Assembly: GCA_002408185.1 (NCBI GenBank)
Contig: DHQV01000056.1
Coordinates: 1-29,631, forward strand
DNA length: 29,631 bases
Source: Deltaproteobacteria bacterium UBA5329
GTDB taxonomy: Bacteria; Desulfobacterota; Syntrophorhabdia; Syntrophorhabdales; Syntrophorhabdaceae
Direction: 5' to 3'
Shown in pieces: positions 1 to 7,792 of the stretch. Below the pieces are notes generated by a model. It was not told the DNA's origin. It searched no databases and worked only from the letters and a program-made list of their open reading frames with translations. The position numbers and the translations under genes are program-made. Position 1 is the stretch's first letter. Each line of letters opens with the position of its first letter.

Positions 1-74
1 GCACGAATTTCGCGTCGAACCACATTATCGAAATTACCGGCCGCCGGAGCAGGATCTACAACTATCTAGAATAG
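1..74 (+). CDS. C-terminal fragment, possibly Fic-family protein
   Basis: An open frame enters the window from the left and stops at TAG 72-74. The 23 visible residues end with ITGRRSRIYNYLE, which resembles the winged-helix tail seen at the end of many Fic-domain AMP-transferase proteins (pattern TGR.R.R.Y.Y..YL). The catalytic Fic motif would lie outside the window, so this is a family guess from a very short tail. The next gene on the plus strand is 3 kb away. Confidence 0.35.
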   Translation, partial: TNFASNHIIEITGRRSRIYNYLE

Positions 75-150
75 ATGGATATCATAAGCGAGGGGACATG
101 GCTAGCGGACGCTTAACGCATTGCCAACGTGACAAAAGGGTAAAAGAAAG

Positions 151-339
151 CTAAAAGCTCCACGGAATTGAACGGAGCGGGCAAGAGGACGTCTTTTTTT
201 CGCTGTTGACCGGGACAAAAGTTGTTCGTCGCCGCTCGATAACTTCCTTAAACGCAGCATTGACGGCATCTTTCTTCGTTTTCATTCCCCATGCTTTTTG
301 GGCAAGAGCCATAAGGTCATCATCCTATGACATCAGCAT
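151..339 (-). pseudogene. Degenerate VapB-like antitoxin
   Basis: On the minus strand the frame reads MLMS, then an in-frame TAG (325-327), then DDDLMALAQKAWGMKTKKD and AVNAAFKEVIERRR before running to TAG at 151-153. The segment DDDLM...A....G.KTKK.AVN.A..E.IERRR is the ribbon-helix-helix N-terminal signature of VapB-type antitoxins (Arc/MetJ-like). The stop falls exactly where the first beta strand should continue, and no PIN-domain toxin follows, so this is a remnant. The end of the frame runs into unrelated sequence (residues after the ERRR are not family-like). An ATG inside the helix is unlikely to give a working protein. The identification rests on about 35 residues. Confidence 0.55.
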
Positions 340-382
340 CGAGGAACTATGATTTCGACAGGCATACCTTCCGTTTCCATGA

Positions 383-399
383 GAAAACAACCTGTTTTC
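383..399. repeat. Hairpin downstream of cydB
   Basis: GAAAACA (383-389) and TGTTTTC (393-399) form a perfect 7-bp stem with a three-base loop, 24 bases past the cydB stop on its 3' side. There is no T run in either direction, so it may stabilise the cydAB mRNA end or be a weak terminator. A GGAATGTCCCC motif follows at 402-412. Confidence 0.45.
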
Positions 400-422
400 T
401 TGGAATGTCCCCCTAGCTTTCC

Positions 423-1433
423 TTAATACCCCGCATCTTCACTGCCGACCTTCCCCTTGAAGAGCCTGTATGCCCAGGCCTGGTAGATGATAACAATGGG
501 GACAAAGATAAGGGCCACGACGAGCATTATCTTCAGCGTAAGGGTGCTCGAGGCTGAATTGAGAGCGGTAAGGCTGAAGGCGGGGTCGAGGCTGGAAGGC
601 AGCATATCGGGGTAGAGCCCGGCGATGCCGAAGAAAGTGACAAACACGATCGCAAACGAAGACGCCCACCAGGCCTTCGCGGGTGACCTGGCAAGGACGG
701 CCCTGGCCGCGAAAAGAAAACAGGCTGCGGCAAGGGGGATGATGAAGAGGATCGGGGCCTTGAGGTAGTTCTGATAAAGACCGGTCGAAAAGGCCGTCAT
801 GATAAGAAAAAGAACGACGAGAACGACCACGATGACCCAGAGTCTCTTCGCGAGGGATAAAGCCCTGTCATGTAGTTCACCTTCCGTCTTGACAGCCAGC
901 CAGATCGTGCCGTGGTGCATGAAGAGGAAGAGGAACAGGAGACCGCCGACAAGGCCGTAGGGGGTAAGAAGGGTGAGAAGGTTTCCGTGGAAGACCCCAT
1001 TCCCGTCGATGGGGATGCCTTTGAAGATATTGGCAAAGGCAACGCCGAAAAGAAGCGCGGGCAGAAAACTCCCCACGGCAGCCATGACATCCCAGAAGGA
1101 CTTCCATGAGCGCCCTTCCCTCTGGTGCCTGAATTCGAAAGAGACACCCCGTATTATCAGCGCAAAGAGTATGAGCATGAGCGGGGTGTAGAAGGCGCTG
1201 AAAAGCACGGCGTATGTGGCGGGGAACGCCGCAAAGGTAACGCCTCCCGCCGTGATGAGCCAGACCTCGTTGCCGTCCCAGTACGGGCCGATCGCAGCGT
1301 GGACCGTTTGCCTTTCCTTCTCCGTACGGCCGAGGAAAGGCAGTAAGGTGCCAAGGCCCAGGTCGAATCCGTCGAGCATGAAGTAAATGGCCCACAGAAG
1401 CCCCCAGAGAATAAACCATATTGTCTCGAGCAT
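423..1433 (-). CDS. cydB: Cytochrome bd quinol oxidase subunit II
   Basis: Second subunit of the cytochrome bd terminal oxidase, which oxidises quinol and reduces O2 to water at the inner membrane with high oxygen affinity. The 336-residue protein has the usual CydB length and about nine hydrophobic segments. It opens with the family signature WFILWGLLWAIYFMLDGFDLG and continues with a conserved GPYWDGNEVWL block near residue 48 and an RGVSFEFRHQ block near residue 95. The ATG at 1433 is preceded by AAGGAGG, and the gene starts 42 bases after cydA, so both are translated from one transcript. No cydX-type small subunit or cydCD assembly transporter is visible nearby. Oxygen scavenging fits the adjacent peroxide-defence genes. 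Confidence 0.96.
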   Translation of the reverse strand: MLETIWFILWGLLWAIYFMLDGFDLGLGTLLPFLGRTEKERQTVHAAIGPYWDGNEVWLITAGGVTFAAFPATYAVLFSAFYTPLMLILFALIIRGVSFEFRHQREGRSWKSFWDVMAAVGSFLPALLFGVAFANIFKGIPIDGNGVFHGNLLTLLTPYGLVGGLLFLFLFMHHGTIWLAVKTEGELHDRALSLAKRLWVIVVVLVVLFLIMTAFSTGLYQNYLKAPILFIIPLAAACFLFAARAVLARSPAKAWWASSFAIVFVTFFGIAGLYPDMLPSSLDPAFSLTALNSASSTLTLKIMLVVALIFVPIVIIYQAWAYRLFKGKVGSEDAGY

Positions 1434-1475
1434 GCCCCTTGACCTCCTTCTTTGTTGCCCGGTCTAAGCCCGCCT

Positions 1476-2777
1476 TCAGGCTTCCGGTCCCTTTCGCACG
1501 GCCTGAGCCATGAGCATGAAAGCTATAAATCCGATCAGCGTATAGACAACGATAAATGCCGCGAGCGACACGGCTACCTGGCTCATGGCTACCGGCGAGG
1601 CGGCCTGTGATGTCCTCATGAGCCCGTACACGATCCACGGCTGCCGGCCCACCTCGGTCACCGTCCAGCCGAAGGCGCAGGCTATGTACGGCAGGGGGAC
1701 GGCATAGAACATTATCCTCAGGTAAATAGGGTACGATTCGATCCTTTTTCTCAGGAACCAGCCGATGACGGTGAGCAGGGCAAAGAGCATGCCAAGCGTT
1801 ACCATGATCTTGAAGGAGATGAACGTCGCCAGGACGGGCGGACGGTCCTCTTTCGGAATGTCGTTAAGCCCCGTCACAACCGCATCGGTGGTGTGGTATG
1901 CGAGCAAGCTCATGGCCCCCGGGACGGCCCCTATCTCGATGATGTTCCCGTTGTTCTTCGGGTCGGGAAGCGTGATGAGGTAAACGGGTGCGTTCTTCTG
2001 GGTCACCCACAGAGACTCGAGTGCAGCCAGCTTGGCCGGCTGCTTGTCGGCGAGGTCCGAGCCGTGCATGTGCCCCTCGACAACGACAAAAAGCGAAGAT
2101 ACGAGCGCAAAGATGAGACCGATACGGAAAGATTTCAGAAAAATGTTCGTGTATTGTTTTTTGAGAATATGGTACGCACTGATACCCATGACAAAGAAGC
2201 CGCCCACGACATAAGAAGCCGCGAGGGTATGAAGGATCGTGAGGATCGCGTAAGGCTGTGTGACTATCTCCAGGAAACTGGACAGAACGGGCCTGCCGTT
2301 TTGCATGACGTAACCGACAGGATGCTGCATCCACGAATTGGCGATCAGTATCCATATGGCAGAAACGCTCGACGCCCCGGCAACGAGCCAGATAGCGACG
2401 CAATGGGCCTTGGGGGAGAGTTTTTTCCACCCCAGCGCCCACACCGCAATAAACGTCGATTCGAGGAAAAAGGAGACCGTTGCCTCGATGGCAAGGAGCG
2501 AACCGAATATGTCCCCCACGTACCGGGAGTATCCCGACCAATTCGTGCCGAACTGAAACTCGAGCGTGATGCCCGTGACAACACCGACGGCGAAGTTGAT
2601 CAGGAAGGGCTTCCCCCAGAACTTCGTCATGGCCTTGTATTCTTCGTTGCCCGTTCTCACATAGATGGTTTCCATGATCGCAAGGAGAATGGACAACCCC
2701 AACGTCAGCGGGACAAACAGGAAGTGAAAGTACGTGGCTGCTGCAAACTGGAGCCGGGATAATATGGTCACGTCCAT
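1476..2777 (-). CDS. cydA: Cytochrome bd quinol oxidase subunit I
   Basis: Catalytic heme subunit of cytochrome bd oxidase. The 433 residues carry the expected heme ligands: His18 (heme b595/d site), His183 and Met325 (heme b558), plus Glu98 and Glu106 of the proton path. The GRQPW motif is at residues 377-381. The Q-loop after residue 235 is short, so this is the short-loop (non-E. coli) CydA type. ATG at 2777 has GGAGG eight bases upstream. First gene of the cydAB operon, read from the strong promoter at 2804-2833. The enzyme probably protects an oxygen-sensitive metabolism, since catalase, rubrerythrin and a hemerythrin are encoded nearby; that role is inferred. Confidence 0.97.
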   Translation of the reverse strand: MDVTILSRLQFAAATYFHFLFVPLTLGLSILLAIMETIYVRTGNEEYKAMTKFWGKPFLINFAVGVVTGITLEFQFGTNWSGYSRYVGDIFGSLLAIEATVSFFLESTFIAVWALGWKKLSPKAHCVAIWLVAGASSVSAIWILIANSWMQHPVGYVMQNGRPVLSSFLEIVTQPYAILTILHTLAASYVVGGFFVMGISAYHILKKQYTNIFLKSFRIGLIFALVSSLFVVVEGHMHGSDLADKQPAKLAALESLWVTQKNAPVYLITLPDPKNNGNIIEIGAVPGAMSLLAYHTTDAVVTGLNDIPKEDRPPVLATFISFKIMVTLGMLFALLTVIGWFLRKRIESYPIYLRIMFYAVPLPYIACAFGWTVTEVGRQPWIVYGLMRTSQAASPVAMSQVAVSLAAFIVVYTLIGFIAFMLMAQAVRKGPEA

Positions 2778-2803
2778 CTACGCTGCCTCCGTCCTTTTTT
2801 GTC

Positions 2804-2833
2804 ATTATAAATAATTGTAAAAAAATAGTGCAA
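2804..2833 (-). promoter_or_regulatory. cydAB sigma-70 promoter
   Basis: Reading the minus strand, TTGCAC (2828-2833) and a perfect TATAAT (2804-2809) are separated by 18 bases and lie 27 bases before the cydA start. An imperfect dyad TTATAA/TTGTAA (2805-2820) overlaps the -10 and could be an operator, but the region is very AT-rich. Confidence 0.7.
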
Positions 2834-3129
2834 GTCAGTTTTCGGTTATCTCAAACAAAATATTCATTTTCTCTTTCCTGGTTCCTTGGAGATCGGGACA
2901 TTCCCAGGAAAATAAGTAACTTTAGAATACAAAAATCTCCGTTTAACGCCCACGGATTGATGATTAACGGAGAAACGAGAAAAGGACATTGAGAGACAGC
3001 TTGTTTTCTTGAGAATGTCCTCCGAGGCTCTCTCGCGCAGTTTGTCTCGAAAGTAATAGACTCCTTTTTCTTAATAAAGTAGTATAATTAGGTGGCTTTT
3101 GAACACCATCGGAACAGAGGGAGGGCGGT
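2834..3129. other. Intergenic region with inverted repeats
   Basis: Together with the cydA promoter this fills the divergent gap between cydA and the coiled-coil gene. I see no gene. It holds a stem of TCTCCGTT (2936-2943) with AACGGAGA (2966-2973), and a second inverted pair GGACATT (2984-2990) with AATGTCC (3014-3020). Another GGGACATTCCC lies at 2896-2906. A good -10 (TATAAT, 3083-3088) with a poor -35 precedes the plus-strand gene. Confidence 0.5.
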
Positions 3130-4146
3130 ATGGCGAAAACGATATCGGAGAAGAATACGAAGACCGAGATCATCGAGGCGTATAACGAGGTCCTGGTGCA
3201 GCTTAAGGAACAGAAGGCGTTGAATCAGCAGGCAGCCAAGAAAGAGGCGGAAACGAGAGAGGTTGTGAAAGAGGCGTCGGAGAATACAGTGGGGGATATT
3301 GTAAGCCACCTCGCAGGGCTCAAGGTGCAGGTCGTGAAGACGATAGACGACCTAGAAGAAAAAATGATCGCCGAATACAGACGGTTTTCGGGGTTACAGC
3401 AGGCCGTGACGGCGCAGACGAAAATGCTCGATGACTTGTATGGCATTCAGGCCGAGGCCGACAGCCTCACCGCGCTTGTGCTGGCACAGAAGGAAAAAAA
3501 GGCGGCGCTTGAAACACAGATGGAGCAGGCAAAGACCTCTTTTGACGATGACATGTTCGAGAAACGCCAGCAATGGAAAAAGGAGCAAGAAGAGTTCGAG
3601 CTTGCGAAGAAGGAAAAAGACGCGCTTATAAAGAAGGAGAGGCAGCGGGAAGAAGAGGAATATACGTATAACCTCCAGCTTGCCAGGAGAAAAGACGTTG
3701 ATGAGTACGAGGCCAGGAAGGCGGCGCAGGAAAACGAGCTTTCTGTGAAAAAGGTTGCACTTGAAAAAGAATGGAATGAGAGGGAAACCGTCCTATCTTC
3801 AAGGGAGACGGAACTTAACGACCTGAGGGAAAGAATCGCGGTATTTCCGAAAGAATTGGAGAAGGCGGTCAAGGACACCGAAAAGTCGGTGACCGACAGG
3901 ATCGAGTTCAAATTCAAACACGAGATGCAATTGATCGAGAAAGAAATCGAAGGGGAACGCAGACTCCACGAGCACGCAGTGGAGGCCCTGGAGTCACGGA
4001 TCAGGGAGCAGGAGGAGTTGATACGCCAGTTGACGGAAAAGGCAGATGCGTCGGTGAAACAAGTCCAGACGATCGCCGTGAAAGCAATAGAAGGCGCCTC
4101 GGCCCAACGCATCGTCAACGTGACGGAAAGACCGAAAGAGAACTAA
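3130..4146 (+). CDS. Long coiled-coil protein of unknown function
   Basis: A 338-residue protein made almost entirely of charged heptad-like sequence rich in Glu, Lys, Gln and Ala. The main coiled coil runs from about residue 10 to 300, broken near residues 85-110 by a less charged segment. There is no signal peptide, membrane segment or nucleotide-binding motif, so it is a cytoplasmic rod. ATG at 3130 is preceded by GAGGGAGGG. The gene stands alone between cydAB (divergent) and the PerR regulator. It resembles the arms of SMC-like or cytoskeletal proteins only in composition, and I cannot assign a family. The antisense Ser-rich frame is a shadow of the Glu/Lys codons. Confidence 0.85.
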   Translation: MAKTISEKNTKTEIIEAYNEVLVQLKEQKALNQQAAKKEAETREVVKEASENTVGDIVSHLAGLKVQVVKTIDDLEEKMIAEYRRFSGLQQAVTAQTKMLDDLYGIQAEADSLTALVLAQKEKKAALETQMEQAKTSFDDDMFEKRQQWKKEQEEFELAKKEKDALIKKERQREEEEYTYNLQLARRKDVDEYEARKAAQENELSVKKVALEKEWNERETVLSSRETELNDLRERIAVFPKELEKAVKDTEKSVTDRIEFKFKHEMQLIEKEIEGERRLHEHAVEALESRIREQEELIRQLTEKADASVKQVQTIAVKAIEGASAQRIVNVTERPKEN

Positions 4147-4223
4147 AGGCTAAACGGACAAGATAGACTTGTATGTAGCACGGTTGCTGTCGGGATGGTC
4201 GTACTCTTATCATCGAAGTGTCC

Positions 4224-4269
4224 TTGACAATTCGAATCGTCACCACTATACTAATTAGGAATCATTCCT
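4224..4269 (+). promoter_or_regulatory. perR promoter with overlapping palindromic operator
   Basis: TTGACA (4224-4229) and TATACT (4247-4252) are 17 bases apart. Four bases after the -10 comes a perfect 13-base palindrome, AGGAAT-C-ATTCCT (4257-4269), covering the expected transcription start. Its AAT-N-ATT core matches the centre of PerR/Fur-type boxes, so autorepression by the next gene is likely. Confidence 0.75.
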
Positions 4270-4289
4270 GTTTAACGGGGTCGCCGGTT

Positions 4290-4724
4290 ATGGATTCGAC
4301 GAACAGAGAAGAAGAAATTCTTGATGCTTTAAAGAAGAAAGGCGTCAGACTGACCCGCCAGAGGACGGAGATCATCAGGGTTCTCTGCCGACATGGAAAT
4401 CATCCGAGCGCTGGCGCCATTTTGAAGGAAGCAAGGAAAATGGTCCCAAGCATAAGTGTATCCACCGTCTATTACACCCTCGGACTGCTTAAGAAAGAGG
4501 GGCTGATCAAGGAACTCGAGTTCTACGACATGGAGAATCGTTACGAGAGCGTAATGACCGATCACATCGATCTCGTCTGCACGGAATGCGGACGCATAGA
4601 GAACCTGATCGAGAAGCAGCCTCTCACCTACCAGGCCATAGAAAATTTGACCGGCTTCAGGGCCCGTGGAATGCGTCACGAGTACTACGGTTTGTGCGGC
4701 ACGTGCAGACGGGGAAAGGAGTAG
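4290..4724 (+). CDS. perR: Fur-family peroxide-responsive regulator (PerR-like)
   Basis: A 144-residue Fur-family metalloregulator. The N-terminal winged helix spans about residues 5-85 and includes RLTRQRTEIIRVL and the recognition helix SVSTVYYTLGLLKKEGLI. The C-terminal dimer domain has two CxxC pairs (CTEC and CGTC) that hold the structural zinc. Regulatory-site candidates are the His of the GNHPSA segment and the His in TDHID. A GTG at 4218 opens the frame, but it lies upstream of the promoter elements, so the ATG at 4290 is the start. PerR-type proteins sense H2O2 by iron-catalysed His oxidation. The rubrerythrin and catalase genes directly downstream make PerR the best subfamily call, though Fur cannot be excluded. 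Confidence 0.85.
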   Translation: MDSTNREEEILDALKKKGVRLTRQRTEIIRVLCRHGNHPSAGAILKEARKMVPSISVSTVYYTLGLLKKEGLIKELEFYDMENRYESVMTDHIDLVCTECGRIENLIEKQPLTYQAIENLTGFRARGMRHEYYGLCGTCRRGKE

Positions 4725-4742
4725 TTTTTTTGCGGTTGATAC

Positions 4743-4755
4743 AGGAATCGTTCTT
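4743..4755. promoter_or_regulatory. Candidate second PerR-type box before rubrerythrin
   Basis: AGGAATCGTTCTT resembles the palindrome at 4257-4269 (left half identical, right half degenerate, 10 of 13 bases matching). It sits 98 bases before the rubrerythrin start and next to a TTGATA (4736-4741). No clear -10 is seen. Confidence 0.4.
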
Positions 4756-4852
4756 AAATCTTCGATCCCATTGTTCAGGCGCCGGGCGACGATCCGGTTT
4801 TATATACCCATGTCCGTTGGACCGGACAAAACCATAAAGGAGGTTATCACGC

Positions 4853-5428
4853 ATGGCAGGTCTCAGAGGTTCACAGACTGAGCAGAATCTGCTCAAGGCA
4901 TTTGCAGGCGAGTCACAGGCGAGGAACAGGTACACCTACTTCTCCTCCCAGGCAAAGAAAGAAGGGTACGAACAGATTTCCTGGATCTTCACCGATACGG
5001 CTGATAACGAGAAGGAGCACGCCAAGCGTTTTTTCAAGTTCCTCGAGGGTGGTGATGTGGCGATCACCGCTTCATTCCCCGCCGGGGTGATCGGAACAAC
5101 GGCGGAGAACCTCAAGGCGGCGGCCGAAGGCGAGAATCTCGAATGGTCCACCCTTTACCCGGAATTCGCCAGAGTGGCTGACGAAGAGGGGTTTACAGAG
5201 ATCGCAAAGGTCTTCAGAGAGATCGCCAGGGCGGAGACCGGACACGAGAGAAGGTATCTCGCCCTTCTGAAGAACATCGAGGACGGAAGTGTGTTCAAGA
5301 AGTCGGGAACGGTGAAATGGCGGTGCAGAAACTGCGGCTACATCAGCGAAGGGGCTGAGGCGCCCCAGGAATGTCCTGCCTGCGCCCATCCCCAGGCCCA
5401 CTTCGAACTGCTGGCTGAAAACTATTAG
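4853..5428 (+). CDS. rbr: Rubrerythrin
   Basis: A 191-residue cytoplasmic non-heme diiron peroxidase that reduces H2O2 using electrons from rubredoxin or NADH systems. Residues 1-145 form the ferritin-like four-helix bundle with the ligand motifs GESQARNRY, NEKEHAKRF and AETGHERRY supplying the Glu/His diiron ligands. The C-terminal 35 residues are a rubredoxin-like domain with CRNC and CPAC pairs for one Fe(SCys)4 centre. A strong AAAGGAGG lies 14 bases before ATG 4853. The catalase follows 87 bases later in the same direction, with no terminator between, so the two are probably co-transcribed under PerR control. Confidence 0.96.
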   Translation: MAGLRGSQTEQNLLKAFAGESQARNRYTYFSSQAKKEGYEQISWIFTDTADNEKEHAKRFFKFLEGGDVAITASFPAGVIGTTAENLKAAAEGENLEWSTLYPEFARVADEEGFTEIAKVFREIARAETGHERRYLALLKNIEDGSVFKKSGTVKWRCRNCGYISEGAEAPQECPACAHPQAHFELLAENY

Positions 5429-5515
5429 GGAAAAGCAGATGGAAGGGATCACCCCTCGATCATATTCTAACGAGGTGGTCCGAAAGCGCAGCACAAGAAA
5501 TAAAAAGGAGGTATC

Positions 5516-6979
5516 ATGGCGGAAAAGAAGAAGAAACTGACCAACAGGGCTGGTGCTCCCGTCGTCGATAACCAGAACGTGATCACCGCCGGCCCCCGCG
5601 GACCCATGCTCTTGCAGGATGTCTGGTTCCTCGAAAAACTGGCCCATTTCGACCGTGAAGTGATCCCTGAACGTCGTATGCATGCGAAGGGTTCCGGTGC
5701 CTACGGGACTTTCACGGTGACTCACGACATCACCCGGTACACCAGGGCGAAGGTATTCTCCGAGATCGGAAAGAAGACCGAATGCTTCCTCAGGTTCTCA
5801 ACGGTGGCTGGTGAGCGGGGCGCCGCCGACGCGGAACGGGACATCAGGGGCTTCGCGATCAAGTTCTACACCGAAGAGGGGAACTGGGACCTCGTGGGAA
5901 ACAACACCCCAGTATTCTTTCTTCGCGATCCACTCAAATTCCCCGACCTGAACCACGCCGTCAAGAGAGACCCGCGCACCAACCTGCGCAGCGCCCTCAA
6001 CAACTGGGACTTCTGGAGCTCGCTGCCCGAGGCTTTGCACCAGGTCACCATCGTGATGAGCGACCGCGGCATCCCTGCGTCTTACCGCCACATGCACGGC
6101 TTTGGAAGTCACACTTTCAGCTTCATCAATGCGGAGCAACAGAGGTTCTGGGTCAAGTTTCACCTGAAGACCCAGCAGGGGATCAAGAACCTCACCGATG
6201 CCGAGGCAGAAGCCATTATCGGCAAGGATCGGGAGAGTCACCAGCGCGACCTCTACGAGGCCATCGAGCGGGGCGATTTCCCCCGCTGGACCTTTTACGT
6301 CCAGATCATGCCGGAGGCGGACGCTGCAACCTGTCCCTACCATCCCTTCGACCTGACGAAGGTGTGGTACCATAAAGATTACCCTCTTATTGAAGTCGGG
6401 GTGCTCGAATTGAACAGGAATCCGGAGAACTACTTCGCTGAAGTGGAACAGTCGGCCTTCAACCCGGCGAGCGTCGTGCCCGGTATCGGCTTCTCCCCCG
6501 ACAAGATGCTTCAGGGGCGGCTTTTCTCCTATGGTGATGCTCAGCGGTACCGGCTGGGAGTGAACCATCTCCAAATACCCGTGAACGCTCCCCGCTGCCC
6601 CTATCACAGCTACCACCGTGACGGCGCCATGCGGGTGGACGGCAATTACGGCAGCACCCTGGGTTACGAGCCCAATAGCTATGGCGAGTGGCAGGAACAA
6701 CCTGACTTCTCCGAACCTCCGCTGAAACTGATGGGAGATGCCCACCACTTTAATTTCCGGGAAGATGATAACGACTACTACACCCAACCGGGCAAACTCT
6801 TTCGTCTCATGACCCCCGAGCATCAGCAGGCCCTCTTCGGCAACACGGCCCGCGCAATCGCCGATGCACCGAAAGAGATCAAGATCCGCCATATCGGCAA
6901 CTGCCTGAAGGCTGATCCGGCCTACGGCAAAGGTGTGGCCGACGCCCTCGGTATCCCGCTGAGCGAGGTACCCGGCTGA
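5516..6979 (+). CDS. katA: Monofunctional heme catalase
   Basis: A 487-residue small-subunit (clade 3-like) catalase that dismutates H2O2 to water and oxygen. The distal catalytic His56 is in RMHAKGSGAYG, the catalytic Asn129 in VGNNTPVFF, and the proximal heme ligand Tyr339 in RLFSYGDAQRYRLG with Arg335 four residues before it. No signal peptide, so cytoplasmic. AAAAAGGAGG precedes ATG 5516. It is the last gene of the perR-rbr-katA cluster and is followed by a hairpin. Some residues around the active His differ slightly from the common VVHAKGAGAFG, but all catalytic positions are present. The long minus-strand frame opposite it is a shadow. Confidence 0.97.
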   Translation: MAEKKKKLTNRAGAPVVDNQNVITAGPRGPMLLQDVWFLEKLAHFDREVIPERRMHAKGSGAYGTFTVTHDITRYTRAKVFSEIGKKTECFLRFSTVAGERGAADAERDIRGFAIKFYTEEGNWDLVGNNTPVFFLRDPLKFPDLNHAVKRDPRTNLRSALNNWDFWSSLPEALHQVTIVMSDRGIPASYRHMHGFGSHTFSFINAEQQRFWVKFHLKTQQGIKNLTDAEAEAIIGKDRESHQRDLYEAIERGDFPRWTFYVQIMPEADAATCPYHPFDLTKVWYHKDYPLIEVGVLELNRNPENYFAEVEQSAFNPASVVPGIGFSPDKMLQGRLFSYGDAQRYRLGVNHLQIPVNAPRCPYHSYHRDGAMRVDGNYGSTLGYEPNSYGEWQEQPDFSEPPLKLMGDAHHFNFREDDNDYYTQPGKLFRLMTPEHQQALFGNTARAIADAPKEIKIRHIGNCLKADPAYGKGVADALGIPLSEVPG

Positions 6980-6990
6980 TCACAAAATCC

Positions 6991-7031
6991 GATGAGGCTG
7001 TGCCCGTCATGAAGGCGGGTATGGCCTCATT
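6991..7031 (+). terminator. Hairpin after katA
   Basis: GATGAGGC (6991-6998) pairs with GCCTCATT (7024-7031), with an inner CCCG/CGGG stem. No T run follows, so it is a likely but non-canonical transcription end. Confidence 0.5.
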
Positions 7032-7188
7032 CAACGGATCCTTTCCTGACTCATGCCGTCACGGATCTGCAAGGTCTTGTCCGTACGAAACGTCCGGCAG
7101 CCCGAGAAGTTCTGCAAACCGGATCAGGACAAAAAGGGAAACCTCTCCCGTCCGTTGCGCTTGAGTACGCCGATTTCCGATCGAACGA

Positions 7189-7653
7189 CTACTGTTTGTT
7201 ATAGATAAGCGTCTGCTTTCTTTCGCCGCTCGGCATTTTCGTGGACACTTTCAGCATCATTTCCTTGCCGTTGGCGCTGAGACTGCGCACGTCTGTCGAA
7301 GTGGCTTCCATGCCGCCCGAATTTGAAGTTGTTTTCGATACGAGCGCGTCCCCTGCCCACCTCATTTTCGTTTTGCTCTGCCCGCCGCCGGGCAGGCTGT
7401 TAACGCTTTCACTGCCGTCAAGGTTATCGGCCACATCGCCTGTTGAGCGTTGTATGGTAAGCTTTGTCGCTGTCTGTTTTATGACGAGCACTACTTTTTG
7501 CATCTTGGCCTCGGCTGCCGGGTTCTTGATGCCGGCATCGCTTTTGTTTACATCGAGCGCCCACGTACCTGAAAAGTCTGGGCCTGTATGAGCGGAAACG
7601 GAACAGAATATTACAATCGCAAAAGTTAATACAAGAAAAAGAGCTTTTTTCAT
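7189..7653 (-). CDS. Small secreted protein of unknown function
   Basis: 154 residues beginning with a clear Sec signal peptide (MKKALFLVLTFAIVIFCSVSA, cleavage about residue 21). The mature part starts FSGTWALDVNKSDAG, a lead-in typical of small lipocalin-like or beta-barrel secreted proteins of unknown role, then alternates polar and hydrophobic residues as expected for beta strands. ATG 7653 has GGGAGG before it, and a good promoter lies just upstream (7697-7725). It stands alone, convergent with katA. No catalytic motif is evident. Confidence 0.85.
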   Translation of the reverse strand: MKKALFLVLTFAIVIFCSVSAHTGPDFSGTWALDVNKSDAGIKNPAAEAKMQKVVLVIKQTATKLTIQRSTGDVADNLDGSESVNSLPGGGQSKTKMRWAGDALVSKTTSNSGGMEATSTDVRSLSANGKEMMLKVSTKMPSGERKQTLIYNKQ

Positions 7654-7696
7654 TTTTTTCCTCCCGGGGAGAGTTGGTCTTAAAGAATTTTTTTAC

Positions 7697-7725
7697 ATTA
7701 TCCCGCAGTCAAAATTGTATAACAA
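7697..7725 (-). promoter_or_regulatory. Promoter of the secreted-protein gene
   Basis: On the minus strand TTGTTA (7720-7725), a 17-base spacer and GATAAT (7697-7702), 43 bases before the start codon. Confidence 0.55.
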
Positions 7726-7792
7726 CCGGGAAAAGTGGTAACGAACGGGCGAGAAGATGTCTTTTCTTTCTCTGGATTGAAGAGGGCTGTTC

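Noticed and set aside
877..1638. Minus-strand frame of 253 codons spanning the cydA-cydB junction
   Set aside because: It overlaps both cyd genes in another frame; its sequence has no domain signal, while CydA and CydB are certain.
1893..2762. 289-codon plus-strand frame antisense to cydA
   Set aside because: Composition is the complement of membrane-protein codons and there is no ribosome site; shadow of cydA.
3447..4118. Ser-rich 223-codon minus-strand frame
   Set aside because: Complement of the Glu/Lys codons of the coiled-coil gene.
5798..6892. 364-codon minus-strand frame opposite catalase
   Set aside because: Long antisense frame produced by GC-rich codon usage; the catalase has all active-site residues.
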